DNA of 64,000 nt. It comes from Melieria omissa (Eukaryota > Arthropoda > Insecta > Diptera > Ulidiidae). Where the stretch lies: positions 33,625,264 through 33,689,263 of the forward strand of contig OZ020269.1 in assembly GCA_963971225.1 (NCBI GenBank). The letters run 5' to 3'. Both the position numbers and the translations under genes were made by a program. Each line of letters begins with the position of its first letter. Position 1 is the first letter of the stretch. This document shows positions 25,909-36,416 of this stretch, in pieces. Under the pieces are notes generated by a model that searched no databases, was not told the DNA's origin, and saw only the letters and a program-made list of their open reading frames with translations.

Positions 25909-26308
25909 TGCTGCGCGCTTAGCGTGGAACAGCGCGACTCTGAACGCTTTGCCTTTGGATAAACAAATATTTGAATGGCCGAGTAGGTGGACATCACATG
26001 GAGCAGTGATTTGTGACAGTGTGTGGGTGTGTGAATGTTTGAATGTGCGTCAGTAAAAGCCTGGGACTATCACAATTACGTTAATGAAATCGCTGTGAGC
26101 AATTATTTCTGCCATAAGGGAAATACTTCAGAACAATTATTTAAGTGACAGATTTGAGGTTCGATTTCTTTAATTTGACAATCATTTGACATTCCTACAT
26201 GACAGTTAATTTTTCAAACAACAGTTGAATCATAGATGCGGTGTCCAATGGAGTTTCAAGAAAATCAATAATTTTTAAAGCATCAAGCAGTTATTAGAAA
26301 TGTAAACG
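25909..26308. promoter_or_regulatory. 5' flank of receptor gene; possible initiator
   Basis: Upstream of the receptor start. On the minus strand, GTTCAGAGT near 25937-25945 resembles a fly initiator, about 30 bp before the ATG. No TATA box is evident. Low confidence; the rest is plain AT-rich DNA with a GTGTG stretch near 26015-26030. Confidence 0.25.
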
Positions 26309-26853
26309 TACTAAGGTCCTATTTTTCAGAGCGAGTTTAACTCAGATTCTAGTTTAAACTTAGTTCACATGCAAAATCGAATTTTTCAGTCAAACTTGAA
26401 TGAAGTTTAAACTCAGTTTGGCGCTCAATTCTGCACGGTTAAACTAAGTTTAAACTCTCAACAGCAGCTGCTGTTATTTCATGGTGAAATAAATAAAAAG
26501 ATCCAGATAGGGAGCGGCACCCCATGATACAAAAATATACAGGTTGATTCAATCGAGAAAAATTAAAAGTAATTTGCTTTTTTGACAAATAAAAATAAAA
26601 TGTAAAAAAATGTTTTTGGTCTCAAACTACTCACTGACACATTATTTAATATATCGCACACGCATGGTGGAATTATACAGGTGGAGTAACCTGATGACAG
26701 TTTTTGTGATTATGACAGTTCATGCTGCCTTGAAGAAACAATGTTGTTTTTTGCAAAACTAAGATTTTTTTTCTAAGAACAAAAAATAAACGTACTAACG
26801 TATCAAACGATCAACATCGCTGATATGCATATATTGACATGTTTACAGTTACT

Positions 26854-27003
26854 ATGAAACCTAAATTGGAGGTTTGAGCGTTGCGTTGTCTGAGTTTGGC
26901 CATCAGTGTCAGAGCGTTTTAATTGCGGTTTGGCCCATACAATTTGTATGGGCATGAAGCAATTTTGACAGTTGCTTGCCGCTAACGCTCCAATTTAGGT
27001 TTC
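26854..27003. mobile_element. Small MITE nested in the P-type element
   Basis: About 150 bp with inverted GAAACCTAAATTGGAG at each end, flanked by AGTTACT at 26847-26853 and 27004-27010. No coding capacity; superfamily not clear from a 7-bp duplication. Confidence 0.65.
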
Positions 27004-27132
27004 AGTTACTTTTCAAATATATATTTGAACCGTGCGTAACTGAACTCTTTCAACGTAACTAAACAATTTCGTAACTTGTACTACAATATTTGAACTTTGA
27101 ATTTGATTATTTGGTTTTGAATTATTTGAACT

Positions 27133-27288
27133 ATGACGAAGTCGAGCTGCAGTTTTTGCCACCGTACTTGGACGGAGGAAAAGGACCCCGTTTTCCACGT
27201 ACCGCAGCATGCCAAGGAATTGATATTCCGGTATCTTTCAAAGATTTTCCACCTCCGTCATAAAGCACAAAAAATGCAACAACAATAA
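27133..27288 (+). pseudogene. THAP-domain N-terminus of P-type transposase, truncated
   Basis: A 51-codon frame begins MTKSSCSFCHRT and goes on to FHVPQHAKE. The C-x2-C pair at residues 6 and 9 followed by an FHVP block is how the THAP zinc finger of P-type transposases begins. The second half of the finger and all the catalytic domain are missing before the stop. The THAP assignment is moderate because only the first half is visible; its position inside P-type ends supports it. Confidence 0.6.
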
Positions 27289-27685
27289 CAACATCCTGCA
27301 AAAATCCTAACACGAAGCCAAGTCGACACAATTAAGGAAGAGAAGGGAAAAGACTGATGGAGAAAGCCAGAAGCGTAAAATACACCCGGTGTTCGTTTTA
27401 GTATTATGCTCATTTGCTAAGCGTTTGCTTGTTATACACACTAATGAGTTGGCTCTGCCTTTAGTCACTCAATCGATAACTTTTTTGTTGATGGAATAGA
27501 TAATTCACATAAATGTGCTTTTGAATTTCAGAACTCTTTGAAATAATTATTAGCGCCATCTAGTGAAAAAGGCCGAATTATTTCCCTTTTCTTGCTACCT
27601 TTCAATGCAACTTTTAAATAAGGCAGTGTCAAATACAAACTGTCAATAATTACTCCACCTGTATAATTCCACTATGTCGCACACG

Positions 27686-28190
27686 CACAACAAAAGTGAC
27701 ACAACTCAAAATTTGTGATTTTTCAGGAAACGCAAAAAACTGGTTTTGAGCTAAATAAACATTTTTTTAAACAACGAATAGACCGCACTAGAAAATTCAA
27801 AATTTTGAGTTGTGACTGTTTTGATGATATTTTAATTCAATAATTACGGAACTATTTCAAGTTATGCCACTTGTTCTGAATTTAATAATTATAAATGACA
27901 GTTAAAAAGTTGAAAGAAAAATTTTGAAAATTCATAATTAATTTAAAATATTAAAAATATATGCAAAAATTTTCAGAATTTTGCTTGAAATTCACTTTAA
28001 CAAAAATTTATTTCGTCAAAAGTGACACAATTTGCGTTAGGACTCTTTTGCATTGAGCTGCAGCGATCAAATAGCATCAAACTTCTGACATGAAAGGAGA
28101 CCTAATTGTATTTTTGTAACAGTTAACAACGACAAAATATACTGAGCTTTTGCTGATATATGGAAATATATAAATACCATGTATGTACAT
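27686..28190. other. Non-coding filler of the Harbinger-like layer
   Basis: AT-rich. AAAAGTGACACAA occurs at about 27694 and 28019, and an AAAATTTTGAGTTGTG block near 27802 recurs at 47952-47966. No gene seen. Confidence 0.4.
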
Positions 28191-28329
28191 GTAGGTTAGG
28201 TTAGGTTGCGGTGGCTGCCTCTATGAGAGACACACTCGGAGGCCTGAAAGGCCCATTGTGATACCACATATTTCACCCGTTTTTTTGAACTGTGTATGCA
28301 ACACTGTTTTGCCAACATATGTTACAGCA

Positions 28330-28600
28330 CACATTTCAAGCGGATGGGGAAAGGGGGGGGAGGGGACCTACAGTTTAACGCCGAATCCGAACGGCGATTA
28401 GCAGTTTTTCGTTCACACTTGGAGGTTTTTGCCATTGCCTGCCAAGAGCGCACTTGTGCGATTCTTGCAATTCTCATTCCCTTCATGTGGATAGCGATAG
28501 AAGTAGATGAGTTGTTCACCAGCCCGAGCCAGGAATCGAACCTGGAGCCTTTGGTATGAGAAGCCAGCGCGCTACCCGCTTGACTATCGAGGCCGACGAT
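28330..28600 (-). mobile_element. tRNA-derived SINE with Met-tRNA-like head
   Basis: On the minus strand the head (about 28596-28508) reads GCCTCGATAGTCAAGCGGG and has a perfect B box GGTTCGATTCC; it resembles elongator Met tRNA but the stems are imperfect. The body carries GGCAATGGCAAAAACCTC, GCCGTTCGGATTCGGCGTTAAACTGTAGGTCC-type core, the same core as the SINEs at 58425 and 59667, which have a different head. A (TACATG)n tract adjoins the head. Confidence 0.75.
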
Positions 28601-29072
28601 ACATGTACATGTACATGTATATCTACATTAATTTTAGTCAAATGATTAAATGCTGCGCTTTGAGCGTTGTCATCATATGTGGCAGTTAGTCCGGAAAGCT
28701 GCTCGGATTGGTATATTTCCAGAATCATTTCGTCCACACGGTTTGATGCACTGACGCTTTTTGTGTCTGCTCTTGTTTTGTACAGCTCTTTTCTGTCGTG
28801 AGCGAAATTCTCTTCTGCACTTTTTTCAGATATCCATACTTTGTGCGCAACGTTTTCACGCACTGGAAGTTATCAACAAATTTTGAATTGAAATCGTCCT
28901 CAATTTCTTTCCATTTGATTTGCTTTTCCTCAGCACTCACGCGGTCTGTCTTCTTGCACTCGAGCACTTGTTTACTTTTTGCCACAAGTGCAAGAAGACA
29001 TTCGATTTCCCGAGACGAAAAATTTGCGCTACGTTCGCTGAATTTGAATCTTTGAATTTTTTTATGAAACAC
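28600..29072 (-). pseudogene. Myb/SANT-like DNA-binding protein, interrupted
   Basis: Begins at 29072 and runs about 80 residues through a Myb/SANT-like domain (RSANFSSREIECLLALVAK, then KWKEIEDDFNSKF, then LRTKYGYLKK). The frame then shifts near 28830: the continuation is found in another frame (RVDEMILEIYQSEQLSGL), which is the expected later part of this family. The SINE at 28330-28600 ends the gene. The family is used by Harbinger-type elements as the DNA-binding partner. No transposase remains nearby. Confidence 0.7.
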
Positions 29073-29286
29073 ATTATTTGAGCGGAAAGAAATTATTTAC
29101 GAATGACAGTCAAAACGAAGAATAAGTATTATCTAGATAAAAATATTGCCAGTATTGCCACACTGAAATAACAAAAATTTGTTCTAGTTAAACTAGCACT
29201 GAAAAACTGCGTTGTCGTTTAAACTGAGTTTAAATGTATACCAAGTTCAAGCAAACTACGTTTGAACTGGATTCTTACCTACTAAA

Positions 29287-30476
29287 CCCCCCCCCCCCCC
29301 CATCTCCCCCTGCGGAACTGCCTTCCAGCATCTCTTCACAGGGGATACATAGCCTTATCCTGGCTCTTCCACAACAAGACTTTCATGGGCACGTCTGCCC
29401 TTTTCGATCTCACGCTGGCTCATCATAATTTCGGCCACATACCACGCTACTGCATCCCAGCAGGACCTAGACTCCACCATTATTCCGACCAGCGACTGCA
29501 CTGTGGCCGCTAGGCGGCGCCGTTGGCTATTGTACCTTGCACAGTTGAAAACAATGTGCTCAGCGTCTTCGATTGACCCGCTGCAGAAGTCGCAAAAGGG
29601 GTTCTGCTTATACCCCCACCTGTCATGACCTGTCATTATCTGCGTGAGATAGTGGTCCATCACTCCGTGAGCACGACTCATCCACTTGTAGAGATCGCTT
29701 ATTAAGGTGAACGTCCACCTTCCCTTGCGTGACTCGTCCCATCCCGAAACGTCTTCCTTTGCTGTGAAGCATTTTTCTCCTCGTACTTAGTGCGTGCTTC
29801 TTCCGCCAAGATGTCTATGGGGACCATCCGCAGCTCACCCTGACTGCGCTGATGCGGTACACCGATTGCATGTGACTCCGGTACGACTTCACCCTCATCG
29901 CCGGAGCCCATATTTGTGACGCGTATAGCATTGTGGCGGCTGCTACTTTCATTAGCAACACTCGTCTTGGCTGCTTCGGGCCGCCAATATTTGGCATAAG
30001 CGGCGATATTGCGGCCACTGCTTTCGATGCCTTGTTGCCAACGTGCTTCAAGTAGTGCTTGAAGCTAAGCCTTGCAGCTAACATGACTCCTAGGTATCTG
30101 ATCGCCGGTTTGGAGTGCACGGTAACGCCCCCAAGCTGGATATGTGCTGTCTCTACTGACTTCCTACTGGATATTAGAAGTGCTTCCGCCTTCTTTTCCG
30201 CAAGCTACAGTCCAACCGAAGACAGCCAGTCCTGTACGTTACATCATAAACGACGCTGCGCGGGTACGAGATGGCATCTTGCCGGAGGCCGCATTGTGGT
30301 GGGGATCGAATTTGTACCACGCGTTTAAGAAAAGGCGTCGAGGTAGGCGGTGCCGGGCTGAAGGTGGCCAGTTTCTTCATCACCACCTGATACGCTGTGT
30401 CCCATGGGTTTTGGTCAACACTGTTGCAGCGATCGGCGAAGTATTTTCTCTTGTTTTCATTGATGGCCTCTTTTAG
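29287..30476 (-). pseudogene. LINE 3' part, R1/LOA-type, internally deleted
   Basis: Reading the minus strand: first a LKEAINENKRKYFADRC..NPWDTAYQVV segment (about 30440-30330), the linker between endonuclease and RT; then, across a deletion that removed most of the RT, ALLISSRKSVETAHI..GGVTVHSKPAIRYLGVML (about 30185-30060), the end of the RT; then a FCDFCSGSIEDAEHIVFNC zinc-knuckle-like C-terminus at 29600-29500. These are in the order expected of R1/LOA-group ORF2. Frameshifts separate the parts. The 3' end abuts a C run at 29287-29300. Confidence 0.85.
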
Positions 30477-30520
30477 CTGCCTTCTTACATACACACATAT
30501 ATATATGTATGTGAATGCAT

Positions 30521-30664
30521 CAGTGGCGTACGCAGGATTTAATTTTTTTAGAGGGGTTCTCCGTACAATTTTTAAGCCGGATACCATTCGAAACCATATT
30601 TTGCACCACGAATTTTTGTGTTTGGCGGGTTTGAACCCGCAAAACCCGCCTGTGTGCGCCACTG
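30521..30664. mobile_element. Short hAT-like MITE
   Basis: 144 bp with ends CAGTGGCGTACGCAGG and, inverted, CAGTGGCGCACACAGGC. CAGTGG ends are common in the Tip100 group of hAT elements. No convincing 8-bp duplication. An internal GCGGGTTTGAACCCGC palindrome is present. Confidence 0.6.
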
Positions 30665-31665
30665 ATACGTATTTATACAAAAGAAATGTTGAAAGAAATT
30701 TCAGTGCGTCGATGCCGATGCGGTCATTTGGAGAAATGCCCAAAGTTTGTGGTCGTTACACACCATTAGTCGAGAGTTGTAAAACACATTGTTATTGACT
30801 TTTCTTAGTATGAGTTTGCATATTTCATGCATGATTTGAAATTTATGCAAATTTAATGTTTGAATAATTCTTTTTAATCTCACTGATTTTTCGGAAATTT
30901 CTTCTGACTGATTTTTGCAGTCGTTGTGTTGGATTTTTATTTCCAACTTCATTTACATTAAAACAATTCTTCACTGCTAAAAAAATCAAAGTTAAACAGT
31001 TTTAAACAATAATGCATAAATATGTTGTGTTTTAATATTTCTTTTTTTATTCAAAATAGAATTTAAACTTGCAAAGATTTCAAATATCAAACACGCTTTT
31101 GAATCAAAATTTAGTGACCACAACGACATAATTCGAGTATCACTGCTGGTAGAATTGATACCAGTGACTATACTAGTCGGCTTTGACTCGTTGTCGCGCC
31201 AAACTGCTGGACTGACAGCTTGTAATTGAATTGAGTTCATAAGTGGTAAGCGAATTGCGAGCTTTAAATGCTAAACGCTGTCAATTGCAATAAAAGCGAC
31301 GCGTCAATGGCTGAATGGCGCAGTAAACGAGGCAAAATATTATTTTGCTTTTGCTTTGGGCGGCAATGGGCAGAATGGTTGAATGGTTGAAATCTGCATT
31401 GTCACCGTGCCGCATCGCCCATCGACGATTTGCGGTCGCGACAATTAGAGGCGAACTGATTTCAATTTTGCACCAAACAAAGCGCATCATTAGCCAATAT
31501 GTGAAGATATTCGAATTGCGCATTTCGATTGACGCGCGACGCGACGCCAGAAATTAACAAATTCCACGCACACACATCCACTGCCGGAAAAACATTGACA
31601 TATCTGTGCCGAATGTGACAGTCACATTTGATTATAATTGCCCAATGCCCAATAAACGTCAATAC
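30665..31665. other. Non-coding stretch
   Basis: No supported gene. The 31250-31560 part is fly-like unique DNA of moderate GC without repeats. Nothing else seen. Confidence 0.4.
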
Positions 31666-31673
31666 GTATGTAT

Positions 31674-32858
31674 TAGGGATTGCAATTGCGGGATCCCGAA
31701 ATCTTGGGATTCCGGAAAACTTTAGTTTGGGTACTTTTTCAAAAAAAATTAAAAAAATCCAAAAAACAAAACTTTGTAAAAACTTACAAGTTGCATCTCA
31801 CTGTTTACACTCGTGCACAGTGATTCGTTCCATAGACGAAATTCAAAAATGTATAGTCTCAGAATTTAACGATTTTGATGTAATTTGAAAGGAAAAACTC
31901 GAACTAACACCAAACACCAAAAATTCTGTGCAAAAAATTAATTAGTGTGTGCAGAAGTTGCTCAAAGTTGAAACTTCTTTCACAAAAAAATTAAATACAT
32001 ATTTTCTATTTTTTAGTCTATTAAGTAAAAGAATTCTTAAAATACATGGATACCAAGAAGTTGCTAAACCTTTCAATAAAGATTAAGAATTGATGTGGCC
32101 ATTTTCACTTTTAATGTTTCTTCAAAATTTTTAACTTCACTTTTAATTCAAAATATTTTTCAATATTAATAATTTGAAATTTAGCAAACTTAAAGGAAAA
32201 TATCTAAAAAGGATGTAAAAGTATGTTCCTGGATTTTTTTTTATTTTAAGACGCATTCTTTCCTTGTCGAATAATATAAACACAATCTCCGATAGCTTCC
32301 GATCTCAGAAAATAATTCAATTTGAAAAGTGGTCTAAGCACTTATCTTTCGGCAAAAATTATTTTTTTGCAACCCTAAAAGTATGCAATCAGCATGAAAA
32401 CTTGAAAAACCTGCACAAATGCAAAACATACATCTATTGTTATAATTTGTATTGCAAAAGTAAAGGGTCCTGATACAATTTCTGTTTCTCCTTACAATTA
32501 TTAATGTTGACGTAACTGACTAAATGTAAAATCTGAAAATTCTAGTCAACAGATTGGTTGCTATAGCTAACCAAAAATGACGAAAATTGCAAGTTTAAGT
32601 CTCAGGCATTGCCAATTAAATGCATTTTTATGTTATTAATTTCATATTATTTTTCATAAATATTTTCTTCCTAGTTTTAAGGTAAGAACACATAGTTGTA
32701 TTTAATACGAAAATTAAATTTATTTGATTGAAATAGACTTCCGATTTAGTTTCCTAAAATAATATATTCAATCCTGAAAAAGCCCGGAATTCCGGGATTG
32801 CGATTTTCCGTACCGAAAATCTCGGAATGGTAAAACTTGTCTGGGATCGCAATCGCTA
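31674..32858. mobile_element. hAT-like non-autonomous element
   Basis: Ends TAGGGATTGC on the left and, inverted, TAGCGATTGC on the right, each followed inward by CGGGATCCC/CCGGGATT-like wording. GTATGTAT lies at 31666-31673 and again at 32860-32867, offset by a single base, fitting an 8-bp hAT duplication. Most of the interior is a Transib-like copy. Confidence 0.6.
31816..32620 (+). mobile_element. Transib-like copy inside the hAT-like element
   Basis: Starts CACAGTGATTCGTTCCATAG and follows the copy at 58236 through the GTGTGTGCAGAAGTTGC and TTTGAAAAGTGGTC blocks to GTCTCAGGCATTGCC. The far end is lost, so no target duplication can be scored. Confidence 0.65.
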
Positions 32859-32867
32859 TGTATGTAT

Positions 32868-34281
32868 CCGTACACTCCGAAGCGTGCATTGCGCGCTGGA
32901 GTGTGACGGCCCTTGTGCGGCAACACTTGTACGCGTTTCATGGAGGACATTTATTGTGCTGGCTTTTCACAAGCAGCTGTCGGCGAAAGGGGCGGCTTGC
33001 GGGGCGGTGGCTTGTCTGTTTTCTGTCGGTCTGTTGCTGACGTTAGAATGAAATTTCAGTTTATAATTGGCATAACGTCATTACGCTTTAGCCCGTATGC
33101 AAACACACACGCGCACAGGGACAGCTCCACAAGCATACACGTGCACTCAGGAAAATGCCCAGTAGGAAAGTTACTGTCGTTGGTCCTTTCTATTAGATTC
33201 ATGTAGTTATAATTAGAAATGAATATTATCGATCATCACCAATGGCTTTCCAGCCCAAATCATGTTTTAGCCATCTCAATCCTACTTCTGCTTTCTCGGC
33301 AAATTCTTCTGAAAATCGTTATCAGTTTTCTATACTTAGAAAATGCTTCGAGTGCAGTTTTGCTTTGTCATTCCATCATCCATAAACTTCCTCAGATGTT
33401 TTTTTAAGTATCACTGCCTTCGATTGACTTCTTTGTTTTTGCTTGAATACCTTAGGTTTTGTATATTGGATTTCTCTGCTTAAACACCAACGTTTGTACT
33501 ACGACGAAAAAACATCTAAGCAAAAACAGAAACATGAATAATAGTCGATTGATTGGACCATTTGTGGTTATGTTTTTGTTGTCATTTTGTTTTAGTGTTC
33601 TGAGAAAATGTAATTGAAGTTAGCTTCAATTCGGTGTCGGAAATTTGTTATTTAAAGCTTAGAGGAAAAATTAACCGGAAAACATTTAAAGGTAAATGAG
33701 AAACTTTGTTTGGGTAATTTTTGGAAAAATATTACTTCTTAGTGCGGCTGTCGCACTAAACGCTTTCGCTGATACTTTACAGCTAAGACTCAGATTAAAC
33801 CATTCTCATCACACAAAAGCTTGTGTCAAGCTGATTTGACGAATTTATCAGCTGATTGAGACATCACTTGCGACAAAAGCTAAAATCAGTTCGAGGGGCT
33901 GGTTTTCTTTTAAAAATATAATTTTGTGATATTTCGATTCATATGTTGTGTACATTTTGGACAGCAAGAATATCCAGAATGGCTTATTGTACCTCGTCAA
34001 AATGTCCAGATGCATGGGACGACAGAAGAATGCATCTCTTTAATAAAGATTATCATATTCATCAATGCTATAAGCTCATTTATAAATGTTTGATGTTTCC
34101 GGTCTACGACCCTGACATCATTTGATTTATCCACATTTATGGGCCATAAATATGAAATATTTTACTCAGAAATGGTGAATTTTTTCTTTTTTTTTGTTAA
34201 AACGTTATAAATTTTAATTACATTTCATCACATTACACGTGGCTTAAGCTAACAAGTAATATAATTCTGTTTATTTTACAT
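32868..34281. other. Non-coding stretch
   Basis: No supported gene. A 60-codon plus-strand frame at 33943-34125 has several cysteines (MLCTFWTARISRMAYC start) but no family signature and no splice context I can defend. Confidence 0.4.
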
Positions 34282-34458
34282 TTAACCCTTTACGGCACCG
34301 TGTGGCATATCTGTAACAAACCACTAAAATAGCTATAAAATGCAATGTTAACAAGTAATCTCTGTGTTGGTTTTTTTATCTCTTATATGCGGCAGTACAC
34401 GTAATATAAAAATATTACATAGAAACCTTTAAGTTAAAATGTAAAATTTTTCATTTAA

Positions 34459-34955
34459 CCCATTAAGCCCTGAGCGTTGCGTTTGCGCAACGTTTGGGAA
34501 TTTCGCTACATTAAGTAATTCATAAAGATATAAGACTTGAAAATGGGTAGAATTGGATTCGAATTGATCGTTTTAGATTCTGCCATATCGAAATTTCAAA
34601 ATTTTTTAAATATTCATATCTTTTTTTCGATCCAAAGTCAAAGGTATTTTTTGGGGAATTTTTGAAATTCAATTAAAAATACTTATTCTTCAAACCTATC
34701 AAAATCCCTTTGTGGGCTGCATTTTGTAATGCTAAACTATTTAAAAATAAGTTTTAAAAAAATTTTTTTTTTTTAAATTTTATGTTTTGTATGTGACTAA
34801 GGCCCAAATTGCGTTTGCGCAACGTACCCTCCTGGTTCAGGGGGTGGGGGTATGAATTATTTTCTTGATTTTTTTTCTTGATTAGGTCAATTACTAAGAT
34901 TGTGCAAAATTTTATGGAAATCGCACAAGCCCTTCTGGGGTCAGGTTTTAATGGG
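34459..34955. mobile_element. TTAA-flanked MITE nested in piggyBac
   Basis: Ends CCCATTAAGCCCTGA on the left and inverted CCCATTAAAACCTGA on the right, with TTAA at 34455-34458 and 34956-34959. Near each end lies the palindrome TTGCGTTTGCGCAA, once near 34478 and once near 34809. This is a different family from its host element. No coding capacity. Confidence 0.88.
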
Positions 34956-35176
34956 TTAATGTTCAGAAATCGTGAGTGTTAGCACAGTGCATTGTCGTGA
35001 AGATTTAATTTAAAAAAAAAATATATCAAAGTGATTTTTCATTACTATTTTTGTGCGAAACAACAGGTGAATACTTTCTCATTAAATAACGTTCTCGAAT
35101 TCATAAAAAATATTTGATAGTTTTTATGAAATCAAGAAATTACTGTTTGTAACATTTCTGTCACATTGCGGAACAA

Positions 35177-35944
35177 ATGCAACTTTTGCTGTGTACCGCG
35201 CAATGTGACATTTCTGTTACAAACCGTTATAATGATAAAAAAATGAATACAAAACAGATGAATGCAGATCCAGGGAATGTTTTGTCAGGGGCATACAATT
35301 TTGAGGTGGATACAGGGTCTGAAAATAACAGGGCGCCTTCAAACCCCGATCTAGGTGCTTCATCCAACGTTGTAGTCAGACTAGCAAAAATCATTCCAAG
35401 AAATCAAAACTATAGAGTATATTTTGATTTGTCTCTGCCGCTGATAAAATATTTGGCAACGGAAGAAATTTTCAGTCTCGGCACAATTTGGAGAAATATA
35501 ATAGTAGATTGTAAACTACCTGCAGATCGGGATATCAAAAATAAAGAGCGCGAGAGAGATGTTTCCACCGTTATTTGGAAAGATAATAAGTCTGTTATTC
35601 TGGCTTCCAATTTCGTTGGAGAGCTACCGAAATCCGAAGTTCGACGTTATGACAAGAAATCCAAACAATACATCACTATAGAACGGCCAAATATAATTCA
35701 AGAATACTATCGCCACACGGGAGGCGTCGATTTAATTGATAGCATTATGGGTAGATACAAAATATTGCTGAGAAGCAAGCGATGGCAAGTTAGGATGTTC
35801 TACCATTTCCTTGACCTCACAATGTCTAATGCATGGATTTTGTATAAGAGAGTTCGAAAAGCGAATGGTCAAAAAGATGGTCAGCGGATTTCAGGATGGA
35901 AGTCGCAACGGTTCTCTGTAAGATGGGCGCAGCTAGCCCCGTAA
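35177..35944 (+). pseudogene. piggyBac transposase, internal and N-terminal losses
   Basis: The frame keeps VRLAKIIPRNQNYRVYFD, a LPLIKYLATEEIFSLGTI block and a later PNIIQEYYRHTGGVDLIDS block followed by YHFLDLTMSNAWILYKR; these are DDE_Tnp_1_7 (piggyBac) signatures. The first catalytic region and the long N-terminus are missing or replaced by unrelated residues, and part of the NYFTS segment expected after YFD is gone. At 255 residues it is under half of the usual 560-600. The C-terminal cysteine-rich domain is also lost. Not functional. Confidence 0.9.
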
Positions 35945-36416
35945 AGCGACAAAGACTGGAACGTGAGCTCCAAGCTAAAAACATAAGGGACCAGCGCAGA
36001 GTACTCCATCGGTTGCGATAAGACATGATCAAATCGGACATTGGCCGGTATGGGCAGAAAAAAGGATTCGGTGCAAGCTCCCTGGATGCGTAGGAGTCTC
36101 GCAAACTTTATGTGAAAAGTGTAGAATGGCCTTATGCTATAATAAACAAATTAATTGCTTTAAAATTTTCCACACTTCATAAAACATTAAAACTTTAAAA
36201 CGAAAACAGAGTATTTTGAAATGTGAATAAAGATTAAAGTTTTGTACTCGTTATAGCTCAATGTGACATAAATGTTACAATCCGCTTTTTTCTCCACTTA
36301 CCTACTTTATAATAAACATTTTGAAAACTCGTGGAACAAATGTTTTTTATTTACAAAAAGCTTTCAATCCAACCAGGTTTCATTAAGTTTGGTGATCTTG
36401 AGCCGTAAAGGGTTAA

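Larger units (their letters stand above)
26663..27676 (+). mobile_element. P-type element, about 1 kb
   Basis: Ends are CATGGTGGAATTATACAGG on the left and the same inverted on the right with one difference. A perfect 9-bp direct repeat TCGCACACG flanks it (26654-26662 and 27677-27685). The end starts like known P-element termini (CATGATGAAAT..GGTGG), and P elements duplicate 8 bp. Inside is a short N-terminal THAP-like frame. Length is short, so it is a non-autonomous derivative. Confidence 0.78.
26315..29279. mobile_element. Harbinger-like derivative carrying other insertions
   Basis: The hexamer TACTAA lies just outside both ends (26309-26314 and 29280-29285). Just inside both ends are arrays of AGTTTAAACT-type palindromes (26330-26460 and 29180-29260), like the subterminal array of the Harbinger at 2699. 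A Myb/SANT-like gene remnant (28600-29072) sits inside. These point to a Harbinger-type element that has lost its transposase, but the terminal repeat match is weak and a 6-bp duplication is not typical of the superfamily. Confidence 0.45.
34286..36412 (+). mobile_element. piggyBac element, defective
   Basis: Ends CCCTTTACGGC, inverted on both sides, directly flanked by TTAA at 34282-34285 and 36413-36416. Both are hallmarks of piggyBac. It contains a truncated transposase and a 497-bp second TTAA element. Confidence 0.95.

Noticed and set aside
27694..28035. Possible separate transposon bounded by AAAAGTGACACAA
   Set aside because: The two copies are direct rather than inverted and no target duplication was found.
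28508..28596. Candidate functional Met tRNA gene on the minus strand
   Set aside because: Acceptor and anticodon stems are mismatched and a SINE core follows directly; it is a SINE head.
30701..30952. 83-codon minus-strand frame with charged N-terminus
   Set aside because: No family motif and AT-rich context; likely chance.
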